Source: Magicicada septendecula
Taxonomy: Eukaryota; Arthropoda; Insecta; Hemiptera; Cicadidae
Length of the DNA: 64,000 nt
Direction of reading: 5' to 3'
Assembly: GCA_034769895.1 (NCBI GenBank)
Contig: CM068372.1
Coordinates: 437,290,958-437,354,957 of the forward strand
Positions within the stretch are counted from its first letter, which is position 1; each line of letters begins with the position of its first letter. Both the position numbers and the translations under genes were made by a program. The notes beneath the pieces are model-generated. The model was not told where the DNA came from, ran no database searches, and saw only the letters and a list, made by a program, of their open reading frames with translations. This document shows positions 22,428 to 35,590 of this stretch, in pieces.

Positions 22428-25400
22428 ATATCGGTATGGAGAACCATACATGACTTCCATATTCTAAGATTTATATTTAAAATCATTTTCAGCCAAACAG
22501 CCAGGGAAGGAATTTTAACAAAAAAATACTTCTTTCTTGCCAATAACGTAGTACACATATAAAAAATATTATCCCCTCCCCCTTCAACTATAATTTTGAT
22601 TTATAGAAAATTACCCCCAGCCCGTTCAACTAGCCTCTTCATTTATAGATATTTCATCTACGTTTCTACAGTGGATTATTAAGATCTTATCAGGATACTT
22701 TATCAAAATTAAGTACTTTACTCATGTTACAACAAAAAATGTTTCAGGTAAACTGCCCTTTCCCCGTAACTGATCTTCACCAAAATCAACAGACATTGAG
22801 TTCTCTATAGCTCAGGCACATATGTAAAAAATTATTTGATTCTGTTTGTATTTACGGCAGTTATGGTTCGTCATATAAAAAATTACCCATGTTAAAACAT
22901 AAAACATGAGATTTATAAAACAACATATCTAAGATTTATATTTAAAATCATTTTTGAAATAAAATATTTTCATAGAACCTACTAACGCTGGGGAATTCTG
23001 AGGAGCCAATCAGAGTTGGGTCTACCTGTCACTCTGCTGAATTTGGTGGAAAGCCCTGTCACTGTCGTCAAAGTATCAGCCTTGACAGGGTCCTCTTTTT
23101 CTGCAAAATGGGAGAGGAGGCTTGAGATGGAGTGAGTGACATGGTCCCCACCTCAATGAAGAACCCATTGTTTTATAAAAATATATTTAAATTTTGAAAA
23201 CTGAAAATTCTTTTCTTGTTGTAAATATTTATATTTTATAATCAAAATGACTTTATCAAAAAACAAACATTATTTTTTTATAATAAGTACTTACATATGT
23301 TTCTTAATATGCTTACTTTTTCTTCAATGTTGATGATCATTTCCAAACATTCTGACAAAATTGTATCTACAGAAAAGTTAACATTCCCCAGGTTTCCATT
23401 TCTGCTAATTTCTCATTACACCTTCCACTGACGTATTATTAACCATTTCATAAACTATCGTATAATCTTTTCAGATTTTGTGGTACAAAATCTGAAATTT
23501 TCAGATTGCCTGGCAACAAAATTATTTTATTTTCAACAATTATTGCGGCTGTTATCGTTTGCCATAGAAAATACCCTTTTAAAACATAAAACGTTGCAGG
23601 TAAACTACCCCTTCCCCTCAACCGATCTTCACCAAAAACAACAGGTCTTGAGTACTATACAAATCAGGGCTGTATGCAGAAAATTATTTGATTCTGTGTG
23701 AATTTGCGGCTGTTATCGTTTGCCATAGAAAATACCCTTGTTAAAAAAACGTTGTAGGTAAACTACCCCTTTCCCTTAACCGATCTTCACCAAAAACAAT
23801 AGGTCTTGAGAACTCTACAATTTAGGGCTGTATGCAAATAATCTTTTGATTCTGTTTGAATTTGCGGCTGTTATCGTTTGCCATAGGAAATACCCTTGTT
23901 AAAACATAAAACGTTACAGGTAAACTACCCCTTTCCCTTAACCGATCTTCACCAAAAACAATAGGTCTTGAGAACTCTACAATTCAGGGCTGTATGCGAA
24001 ACATTATTTGATTCTGTTTGAATTTGCGGCTGTTATCGTTTGCCAAAAAAAAAAATTTCCCTTGATAAAAAAAAAACCGTTGCAGGTAAACTACCCCTTT
24101 CCCTCAACCGATCTTCACCAAAAACAAAAGGTCGCGAGTCCTCTACAAATCAGGGCTGTATGCAAAAAATTATTTGATTCTGTTTGAATTTGCGGCAGTT
24201 ATCGTTTGCCATAGAAAAAAAATCTAAGACACACAGACAGACACACAGACACACACACAGACACTTTTCGGAAAACGACTTTTTTTCATGTTTTGAGTGT
24301 AGTAGAATCAGAATCTGCAATAATCTCGAACGCGATTTTTTTTGCCATCACCATACTTCCATTCCTTAAGGAATATGGAAGTAAATATCGGTATGGAGAA
24401 CCAACCATACATGACTTCCATATTCTAAGATTTATATTTAAAATCATTTTCAGCCAAACAGCCAGGCTGTGTCTTACCTGCCTTTTTATTGCTGTATTAA
24501 ATGAAAAATATTATATTACATTAAAATGAAAAAATTATAATTTTATTGCCTGGCAACAAAATTATTTTATTTTTAACAATTACCATTGTTTCAAAAAGTT
24601 TAAATAAATTTTCAAGTACTTTACTCTTGTTAAAACGTAAAAGGTTGCAGGTAAACTACCCCTTCCCCTTAACCGATCTTCACCAAAATCGAAAGTCATT
24701 GAGACCTCTACAATTCAGGGACGTATGCAAAAAATTATTTGATTCTGTTTGAATTTGCGGCTATCGTTTGCCATAGAAAATACGCTTGATAAAAAACGTT
24801 GCTGGTAAACTACCCCTTCCCCTCAACCGATCTTCACCAAAAACAATAGGTCCTGAGTACTCTACAAATCAGGGCTGTATGCAGAAAATTATTTGATTCT
24901 GTTTGAATTTGCGGCTGTTATCGTTTGCCATAGAAAATACCCTTGTTAAAAAAACGTTGTAGGTAAACTACCCCTTTCCCTTAACCGATCTGCACCAAAA
25001 ACAAAAGATCTCGAGAACTCTACAATTCAGGGCTGTATGCAAAACATTATTTGATTCTGTTTGAATTTGCGGCTGTTATCGTTTGCCAAAAAAAAAAATT
25101 TCCCTTGATAAAAAAACCGTTGCTGGTAAACTACCCCTTCCCCTCAACCGATCTTCACCAAAAACAATATGTCGCGAGTACTCTACAAATCAGGGAGGTA
25201 TGAAAAAATTATTTGATTCTGTTTGAATTTGCGGCAGTTATCGTTTGCCATAGAAAATACGCTTGATAAAAAATGTTGCTGGTAAACTACCCCTTCCCCT
25301 CAACCGATCTTCACCAAAAACAATAGGTCTTGAGTACTATACAAATCAGGGCTGTATGCAGAAAATTATTTGATTCTGTTTGAATTTGCGGCTGTTATCG

Positions 25401-26905
25401 TTTGCCATAGAAAATACCCTTGTTAAAAAAACGTTGTAGGTAAACTACCCCTTTCCCTTAACCGATCTTTACCAAAAACAATAGGTCTTGAGAACTCTAC
25501 AATTTAGGGCTGTATGCAAATAATCTTTTGATTCTGTTTGAATTTGCGGCTGTTATCGTTTGCCATAGGAAATACCCTTGTTAAAACATAAAATGTTACA
25601 GGTAAACTACCCCTTTCCCTTAACCGATCTTCACCAAAAACAATAGGTCTTGAGTACTCTACAAATCAGGGCTGTATGCAAAACTTTATTTGATTCTGTT
25701 TGAATTTGCGGCTGTTATCGTTTGCCATAGAAAATACCCTTGTTAAAAAAACCTTGCAGGTAAACTACCCCTTTCCCTCAACCGATCTTCACCAAAAACA
25801 ATAGGTCTTGAGAACTCTACAATTTAGGGCTGTATGCAAATAATCTTTTGATTCTGTTTGAATTTGCGGCTGTTATCGTTTGCCAAAGGAAATACCCTTG
25901 TTAAGACATAAAACGTTACCGGTAAACTACCCCTTTCCCTTAACCGATCTTCACCCAAATCAACAGACCTTGAGACCTCTACAATTCAGGGCTGTATGCG
26001 AAACATTATTTCATTCTGTATGAATTTGCGGCTGTTATCGTTTGCCAAACAAACAAAATTATCCTTGCTAAAAAAAAACCGTTGCTGGTAAACTACCCCT
26101 TTCCCTCAACCGATCTTCACCAAAAACAATAGGTCGCGAGTACTCTGCAAATCAGGGCTGCATGCAAAAAATTATTTGATTCTGTTTGAATTTGCGGCAG
26201 TTATTGTTTGCCATAGAAAAAAAATCTATAGACACATAGACAGACAGACAGACACATAGACAGACAGACACACAGACAGACAGACAGACACACACACAGA
26301 CACTTTTCGGAAAACGACTTTTTTTCATGTTTTGAGTGTAGTAGAATCAGAATCTGCAATAATCTCGAACACGATTTTTTTTGCCATCACCATACTTCCA
26401 TTCCTTAAGGAATATGGAAGTAAAATTACCCTTGATAAACAACTGTTACTGGTAAACTACCCCTTTCCCTTAACCGATCTTCACCAAAAACGACAGGTCT
26501 TGAGAACTCTACAATTTAGGGCTGTATGCAAAATATTATATGATTTTGTTTGAATTTGCGCTGTTATCGTTTGTCATACAAAATACCCTTGATAAAACAA
26601 AAAACGTGGCTGGTAAACTACCCCTTTCCCTTAAACGATCTTCACCAAAAACAATAGGTCTTTAGTACTCAAGAAATCAGGGCTGTATGCAAAAACGTAT
26701 TTGATTCTGTTTGAATTTGCGGTTCTTATCGTTTGCCATAGAAAATACCCTTTTAAAACATAAAACGTTGCAGGTAAACTACCCCTTTCCCTTAACCGAT
26801 CTTCACCAACACCAATAGGTATTGAGAACTCTACAATACAGGGCTGTATGCAAAACATCATTTGATTCTGTTTGAATTTGCGGCTGTTATCGTTTACCAT
26901 AGAAA
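22428..26905 (+). repeat. higher-order unit B (4,478 bp)
   Basis: The longest and apparently complete unit. By eye it is about 98-99% identical to A and C over aligned parts, far closer than neighbouring monomers are to each other. This shows recent amplification of the whole block. Confidence 0.92.
22978..23167 (-). other. GC-richer block, unit B copy
   Basis: Appears identical to the unit A block, including the open frame on the minus strand. Confidence 0.4.
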
Positions 26906-29900
26906 ATATCGGTATGGAGAACCATACATGACTTCCATATTCTAAGATTTATATTTAAAATCATTTTCAGCCAAACAGCCAGGGAAGGAATTTTAACAAA
27001 AAAATACTTCTTTCTTGCCAATAACGTAGTACACATATAAAAAATATTATCCCCTCCCCCTTCAACTATAATTTTGATTTATAGAAAATTACCCCCAGCC
27101 CGTTCAACTAGCCTCTTCATTTATAGATATTTCATCTACGTTTCTACAGTGGATTATTAAGATCTTATCAGGATACTTTATCAAAATTAAGTACTTTACT
27201 CATGTTACAACAAAAAATGTTTCAGGTAAACTGCCCTTTCCCCGTAACTGATCTTCACCAAAATCAACAGACATTGAGTTCTCTATAGCTCAGGCACATA
27301 TGTAAAAAATTATTTCATTCTGTTTGTATTTACGGCAGTTATGGTTCGTCATATAAAAAATTACCCATGTTAAAACATAAAACATGAGATTTATAAAACA
27401 ACATATCTAAGATTTATATTTAAAATCATTTTTGAAATAAAATATTTTCATAGAACCTACTAACGCTGGGGAATTCTGAGGAGCCAATCAGAGTTGGGTC
27501 TACCTGTCACTCTGCTGAATTTGGTGGAAAGCCCTGTCACTGTCGTCAAAGTATCAGCCTTGACAGGGTCCTCTTTTTCTGCAAAATGGGAGAGGAGGCT
27601 TGAGATGGAGTGAGTGACATGGTCCCCACCTCAATGAAGAACCCATTGTTTTATAAAAATATATTTAAATTTTGAAAACTGAAAATTCTTTTCTTGTTGT
27701 AAATATTTATATTTTATAATCAAAATGACTTTATCAAAAAACAAACATTATTTTTTTATAATAAGTACTTACATATGTTTCTTAATATGCTTACTTTTTC
27801 TTCAATGTTGATGATCATTTCCAAACATTCTGACAAAATTGTATCTACAGAACAGTTAACATTCCCCAGGTTTCCATTTCTGCTAATTTCTCATTACACC
27901 TTCCACTGACGTATTATTAACCATTTCATAAACTATCGTATAATCTTTTCAGATTTTGTGGTACAAAATCTGAAATTTTCAGATTGCCTGGCAACAAAAT
28001 TATTTTATTTTCAACAATTATTGCGGCTGTTATCGTTTGCCATAGAAAATACCCTTTTAAAACATAAAACGTTGCAGGTAAACTACCCCTTCCCCTCAAC
28101 CGATCTTCACCAAAAACAATAGGTCTTGAGTACTATACAAATCAGGGCTGTATGCAGAAAATTATTTGATTCTGTGTGAATTTGCGGCTGTTATCGTTTG
28201 CCATAGAAAATACCCTTGTTAAAAAAACGTTGTAGGTAAACTACCCCTTTCCCTTAACCGATCTTCACCAAAAACAATAGGTCTTGAGAACTCTACAATT
28301 TAGGGCTGTATGCAAATAATCTTTTGATTCTGTTTGAATTTGCGGCTGTTATCGTTTGCCATAGGAAATACCCTTGTTAAAACATAAAACGTTACAGGTA
28401 AACTACCCCTTTCCCTTAACCGATCTTCACCAAAAACAATAGGTCTTGAGAACTCTACAATTCAGGGCTGTATGCGAAACATTATTTGATTCTGTTTGAA
28501 TTTGCGGCTGTTATCGTTTGCCAAAAAAAAAAATTTCCCTTGATAAAAAAAAAACCGTTGCAGGTAAACTACCCCTTTCCCTTAACCGATCTTCACCAAA
28601 AACAATAGGTCGCGAGTCCTCTACAAATCAGGGCTGTATGCAAAAAATTATTTGATTCTGTTTGAATTTGCGGCAGTTATCGTTTGCCATAGAAAAAAAT
28701 CTAAGACACACAGACAGACACACAGACACACACACAGACACTTTTCGGAAAACGACTTTTTTTCATGTTTTGAGTGTAGTAGAATCAGAATCTGCAATAA
28801 TCTCGAACGCGATTTTTTTTGCCATCACCATACTTCCATTCCTTAAGGAATATGGAAGTAAATATCGGTATGGAGAACCAACCATACATGACTTCCATAT
28901 TCTAAGATTTATATTTAAAATCATTTTCAGCCAAACAGCCAGGCTGTGTCTTACCTGCCTTTTTATTGCTGTATTAAATGAAAAATATTATATTACATTA
29001 AAATGAAAAAATTATAATTTTATTGCCTGGCAACAAAATTATTTTATTTTTAACAATTACCATTGTTTCAAAAAGTTTAAATAAATTTTCAAGTACTTTA
29101 CTCTTGTTAAAACGTAAAAGGTTGCAGGTAAACTACCCCTTCCCCTTAACCGATCTTCACCAAAATCGAAAGTCATTGAGACCTCTACAATTCAGGGACG
29201 TATGCAAAAAATTATTTGATTCTGTTTGAATTTGCGGCTATCGTTTGCCATAGAAAATACGCTTGATAAAAAACGTTGCTGGTAAACTACCCCTTCCCCT
29301 CAACCGATCTTCACCAAAAACAATAGGTCCTGAGTACTCTACAAATCAGGGCTGTATGCAGAAAATTATTTGATTCTGTTTGAATTTGCGGCTGTTATCG
29401 TTTGCCATAGAAAATACCCTTGTTAAAAAAACGTTGTAGGTAAACTACCCCTTTCCCTTAACCGATCTGCACCAAAAACAACAGATCTCGAGAAATCTAC
29501 AATTCAGGGCTGTATGCAAAACATTATTTGATTCTGTTTGAATTTGCGGCTGTTATCGTTTGCCAAAAAAAAAAATTTCCCTTGATAAAAAAACCGTTGC
29601 TGGTAAACTACCCCTTTCCCTCAACCGATCTTCACCAAAAACAATACGTCACGAGTACTCTACAAATCAGGGAGGTATGCAAAAAATTATTTGATTCTGT
29701 TTGAATTTGCGGCAGTTATCGTTTGCCATAGAAAATACGCTTGATAAAAAATGTTGCTGGTAAACTACCCCTTCCCCTCAACCGATCTTCACCAAAAACA
29801 ATAGGTCTTGAGTACTATACAAATCAGGGCTGTATGCAGAAAATTATTTGATTCTGTTTGAATTTGCGGCTGTTATCGTTTGCCATAGAAAATACCCTTG

Positions 29901-31226
29901 TTAAAAAAACGTTGTAGGTAAACTACCCCTTTCCCTTAACCGATCTTCACCAAAAACAATAGGTCTTGAGAACTCTACAATTTAGGGCTGTATGCAAATA
30001 ATCTTTTGATTCTGTTTGAATTTGCGGCTGTTATCGTTTGCCATAGGAAATACCCTTGTTAAAACATAAAATGTTACAGGTAAACTACCCCTTTCCCTTA
30101 ACCGATCTTCACCAAAAACAATAGGTCTTGAGTACTCTACAAATCAGGGCTGTATGCAAAACTTTATTTGATTCTGTTTGAATTTGCGGCTGTTATCGTT
30201 TGCCATAGAAAATACCCTTGTTAAAAAAACCTTGCAGGTAAACTACCCCTTTCCCTCAACCGATCTTCACCAAAAACAATAGGTCTTGAGAACTCTACAA
30301 TTTATGGCTGTATGCAAATAATCTTTTGATTCTGTTTGAATTTGCGGCTGTTATCGTTTGCCAAAGGAAATACCCTTGTTAAAACATAAAACGTTACAGG
30401 TAAACTACCCCTTTCCCTTAACCGATCTTCACCAAAATCAACAGACCTTGAGACCTCTACAATTCAGGACTGTATGCGAAACATTATTTCATTCTGTATG
30501 AATTTGCGGCTGTTATCGTTTGCCAAACAAACAAAATTACCCTTGCTAAAAAAAACCGTTGCTGGTAAACTACCCCTTTCCCTCAACCGATCTTCACCAA
30601 AAACAATAGGTCGCGAGTACTCTGCAAATCAGGGCTGCATGCAAAAAATTATTTGATTCTGTTTGAATTTGCGGCAGTTATTGTTTGCCATAGAAAAAAA
30701 ATCTACAGACACATAGACAGACAGACAGACAAACAACTGTTACTGGTAAACTACCCCTTTCCCTTAACCGATCTTCACCAAAAACGATAGGTCTTGAGAA
30801 CTCTACAATTTAGGGCTGTATGCAAAATATTATATGATTTTTTTTGAATTTGCGCTGTTATCGTTTGTCATACAAAATACCCTTGATAAAACAAAAAACG
30901 TGGCTGGTAAACTACCCCTTTCCCTTAAACGATCTTCACCAAAAACAATAGGTCTTTAGTACTCAAGAAATCAGGGCTGTATGCAAAAACGTATTTGATT
31001 CTGTTTGAATTTGCGGTTCTTATCGTTTGCTTTGAATTTGCGGTTCTTATCGTTTGCCATAGAAAATACCCTTTTAAAACATAAAACGTTGCAGGTAAAC
31101 TACCCCTTTCCCTTAACCGATCTTCACCAACACCAATAGGTATTGAGAACTCTATAATACAGGGCTGTATGCAAAACATCATTTGATTCTGTTTGAATTT
31201 GCGGCTGTTATCGTTTACCATAGAAA
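26906..31226 (+). repeat. higher-order unit C (4,321 bp)
   Basis: Same order as B, but module 2 is truncated: the microsatellite at about 30,710 joins directly to acaactgttactgg at 30,733, removing the palindrome and about 200 bp. A 27-bp tandem duplication of gaatttgcggttcttatcg-type sequence occurs near 31,005-31,060. Confidence 0.9.
27456..27645 (-). other. GC-richer block, unit C copy
   Basis: Appears identical to the unit A block. Confidence 0.4.
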
Positions 31227-34200
31227 ATATCGGTATGGAGAACCATACATGACTTCCATATTCTAAGATTTATATTTAAAATCATTTTCAGCCAAACAGC
31301 CAGGGAAGGAATTTTAACAAAAAAATACTTCTTTCTTGCCAATAACGTAGTACACATATAAAAAATATTATCCCCTCCCCCTTCAACTATAATTTTGATT
31401 TATAGAAAATTACCCCCAGCCCGTTCAACTAGCCTCTTCATTTATAGATATTTCATCTACGTTTCTACAGTGGATTATTAAGATCTTATCAGGATACTTT
31501 ATCAAAATTAAGTACTTTACTCATGTTACAACAAAAAATGTTTCAGGTAAACTGCCCTTTCCCCGTAACTGATCTTCACCAAAATCAACAGACATTGAGT
31601 TCTCTATAGCTCAGGCACATATGTAAAAAATTATTTCATTCTGTTTGTATTTACGGCAGTTATGGTTCGTCATATAAAAAATTACCCATGTTAAAACATA
31701 AAACATGAGATTTATAAAACAACATATCTAAGATTTATATTTAAAATCATTTTTGAAATAAAATATTTTCATAGAACCTACTAACGCTGGGGAATTCTGA
31801 GGAGCCAATCAGAGTTGGGTCTACCTGTCACTCTGCTGAATTTGGTGGAAAGCCCTGTCACTGTCGTCAAAGTATCAGCCTTGACAGGGTCCTCTTTTTC
31901 TGCAAAATGGGAGAGGAGGCTTGAGATGGAGTGAGTGACATGGTCCCCACCTCAATGAAGAACCCATTGTTTTATAAAAATATATTTAAATTTTGAAAAC
32001 TGAAAATTCTTTTCTTGTTGTAAATATTTATATTTTATAATCAAAATGACTTTATCAAAAAACAAACATTATTTTTTTATAATAAGTACTTACATATGTT
32101 TCTTAATATGCTTACTTTTTCTTCAATGTTGATGATCATTTCCAAACATTCTGACAAAATTGTATCTACAGAACAGTTAACATTCCCCAGGTTTCCATTT
32201 CTGCTAATTTCTCATTACACCTTCCACTGACGTATTATTAACCATTTCATAAACTATCGTATAATCTTTTCAGATTTTGTGGTACAAAATCTGAAATTTT
32301 CAGATTGCCTGGCAACAAAATTATTTTATTTTCAACAATTATTGCGGCTGTTATCGTTTGCCATAGAAAATACCCTTTTAAAACATAAAACGTTGCAGGT
32401 AAACTACCCCTTCCCCTCAACCGTTCTTCACCAAAAACAAAAGGTCTTGAGTACTATACAAATCAGGGCTGTATGCAGAAAATTATTTGATTCTGTGTGA
32501 ATTTGCGGCTGTTATCGTTTGCCATAGAAAATACCCTTGTTAAAAAAACGTTGTAGGTAAACTACCCCTTTCCCTTAACCGATCTTCACCAAAAACAATA
32601 GGTCTTGAGAACTCTACAATTTAGGGCTGCATGCAAATAATCTTTTGATTCTGTTTGAATTTGCGGCTGTTATCGTTTGCCATAGGAAATACCCTTGTTA
32701 AAACATAAAACGTTACAGGTAAACTACCCCTTTCCCTTAACCGATCTTCACCGAAAACAATAGGTCTTGAGAACTCTACAATTCAGGGCTGTATGCGAAA
32801 CATTATTTGATTCTGTTTGAATTTGCGGCTGTTATCGTTTGCCAAAAAAAAAATTTCCCTTGATAAAAAAAAAACCGTTGCAGGTAAACTACCCCTTTCC
32901 CTCAACCGATCTTCACCAAAAACAATAGGTCGCGAGTCCTCTACAAATCAGGGCTGTATGCAAAAAATTATTTGATTCTGTTTGAATTTGCGGCAGTTAT
33001 CGTTTGCCATAGAAAAAAAATCTAAGACGCACAGACAGACACACAAAAACACACACAGACACTTTTCGGAAAACGACTTTTTTTCATGTTTTGAGTGTAG
33101 TAGAATCAGAATCTGCAATAATCTCGAACGCGATTTTTTTTGCCATCACCATACTTCCATTCCTTAAGGAATATGGAAGTAAATATCGGTATGGAGAACC
33201 AACCATACATGACTTCCATATTCTAAGATTTATATTTAAAATCATTTTCAGCCAAACAGCCAGGCTGTGTCTTACCTGCCTTTTTATTGCTGTATTAAAT
33301 GAAAAATATTATATTACATTAAAATGAAAAAATTATAATTTTATTGCCTGGCAACAAAATTATTTTATTTTTAACAATTACCATTGTTTCAAAAAGTTTA
33401 AATAAATTTTCAAGTACTTTACTCTTGTTAAAACGTAAAAGGTTGCAGGTAAACTACCCCTTCCCCTTAACCGATCTTCACCAAAATCGAAAGTCATTGA
33501 GACCTCTACAATTCAGGGACGTATGCAAAAAATTATTTGATTCTGTTTGAATTTGCGGCTATCGTTTGCCATAGAAAATACGCTTGATAAAAAACGTTGC
33601 TGGTAAACTACCCCTTCCCCTCAACCGATCTTCACCAAAAACAATAGGTCCTGAGTACTCTACAAATCAGGGCTGTATGCAGAAAATTATTTGATTCTGT
33701 TTGAATTTGCGGCTGTTATCGTTTGCCATAGAAAATACCCTTGTTAAAAAAACGTTGTAGGTAAACTACCCCTTTCCCTTAACCGATCTGCACCAAAAAC
33801 AACAGATCTCGAGAACTCTACAATTCAGGGCTGTATGCAAAACATTATTTGATTCTGTTTGAATTTGCGGCTGTTATCGTTTGCCAAAAAAAAAAATTTC
33901 CCTTGATAAAAAACCGTTGCTGGTAAACTACCCCTTCCCCTCAACCGATCTTCACCAAAAACAATATGTCACGAGTACTCTACAAATCAGGGAGGTATGC
34001 AAAAAATTATTTGATTCTGTTTGAATTTGCGGCAGTTATCGTTTGCCATAGAAAATACGCTTGATAAAAAATGTTGCTGGTAAACTACCCCTTCCCCTCA
34101 ACCGATCTTCACCAAAAACAATAGGTCTTGAGTACTATACAAATCAGGGCTGTATGCAGAAAATTATTTGATTCTGTGTGAATTTGCGGCTGTTATCGTT

Positions 34201-35590
34201 TGCCATAGAAAATACCCTTGTTAAAAAAACGTTGTAGGTAAACTACCCCTTTCCCTTAACCGATCTTTACCAAAAACAATAGGTCTTGAGAACTCTACAA
34301 TTTAGGGCTGTATGCAAATAATCTTTTGATTCTGTTTGAATTTGCGGCTGTTATCGTTTGCCATAGGAAATACCCTTGTTAAAACATAAAATGTTACAGG
34401 TAAACTACCCCTTTCCCTTAACCGATCTTCACCAAAAACAATAGGTCTTGAGTACTCTACAAATCAGGGCTGTATGCAAAACTTTATTTGATTCTGTTTG
34501 AATTTGCGGCTGTTATCGTTTGCCATAGAAAATACCCTTGTTAAAAAAACCTTGCAGGTAAACTACCCCTTTCCCTCAACCGATCTTCACCAAAAACAAT
34601 AGGTCTTGAGAACTCTACAATTTAGGGCTGTATGCAAATAATCTTTTGATTCTGTTTGAATTTGCGGCTGTTATCGTTTGCCAAAGGAAATACCCTTGTT
34701 AAAACATAAAACGTTACCGGTAAACTACCCCTTTCCCTTAACCGATCTTCACCAAAATCAACAGACCTTGAGACCTCTAAAATTCAGGGCTGTATGCGAA
34801 ACATTATTTCATTCTGTATGAATTTGCGGCTGTTATCGTTTGCCAAACAAACAAAATTACCCTTGCTAAAAAAAAACCGTTGCTGGTAAACTACCCCTTT
34901 CCCTCAACCGATCTTCACCAAAAACAATAGGTCGCGAGTACTCTGCAAATCAGGGCTGCATGCAAAAAATTATTTGATTCTGTTTGAATTTGCGGCAGTT
35001 ATTGTTTGCCATAGAAAAAAAATCTACAGACACATAGACAGACAGACAGACACATAGACAGACAGACACACAGACAGACAGACAGACACACACACAGACA
35101 CTTTTCGGAAAACGTCTTTTTTTCATGTTTTGAGTGTAGTAGAATCAGAATCTGCAATAATCTCGAACACGATTTTTTTTGCCATCACCATACTTCCATT
35201 CCTTAAGGAATATGGAAGTAAAATTACCCTTGATAAACAACTGTTACTGGTAAACTACCCCTTTCCCTTAACCGATCTTCACCAAAAACGATAGGTCTTG
35301 AGAACTCTACAATTTAGGGCTGTATGCAAAATATTATATGATTTTGTTTGAATTTGCGCTGTTATCGTTTGTCATACAAAATACCCTTGATAAAACAAAA
35401 AACGTGGCTGGTAAACTACCCCTTTCCCTTAAACGATCTTCACCAAAAACAATAGGTCTTTAGTACTCAAGAAATCAGGGCTGTATGCAAAAACGTATTT
35501 GATTCTGTTTGAATTTGCGGTTCTTATCGTTTGCCATAGAAAATACCCTTTTAAAACATAAAACGTTGCAGGTAAACTACCCCTTTCCCT
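31227..35590 (+). repeat. higher-order unit D (partial)
   Basis: Follows the order of B until about 35,590, where it departs at ccgatattcacc and continues into the 1,973-bp duplicated segment. Module 1 here has a variant microsatellite (acacacaaaaacacac at about 33,040). Confidence 0.88.
31777..31966 (-). other. GC-richer block, unit D copy
   Basis: Appears identical to the unit A block. Beyond this point no further copy occurs, because the later duplication does not include it. Confidence 0.4.

Noticed and set aside
17902-33550. Families of identical 60-114-codon frames spaced about 4.4 kb apart
   Set aside because: They are frames through the 161-bp satellite and its higher-order units. 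Identity follows from the duplication and they have no domain or codon signal.
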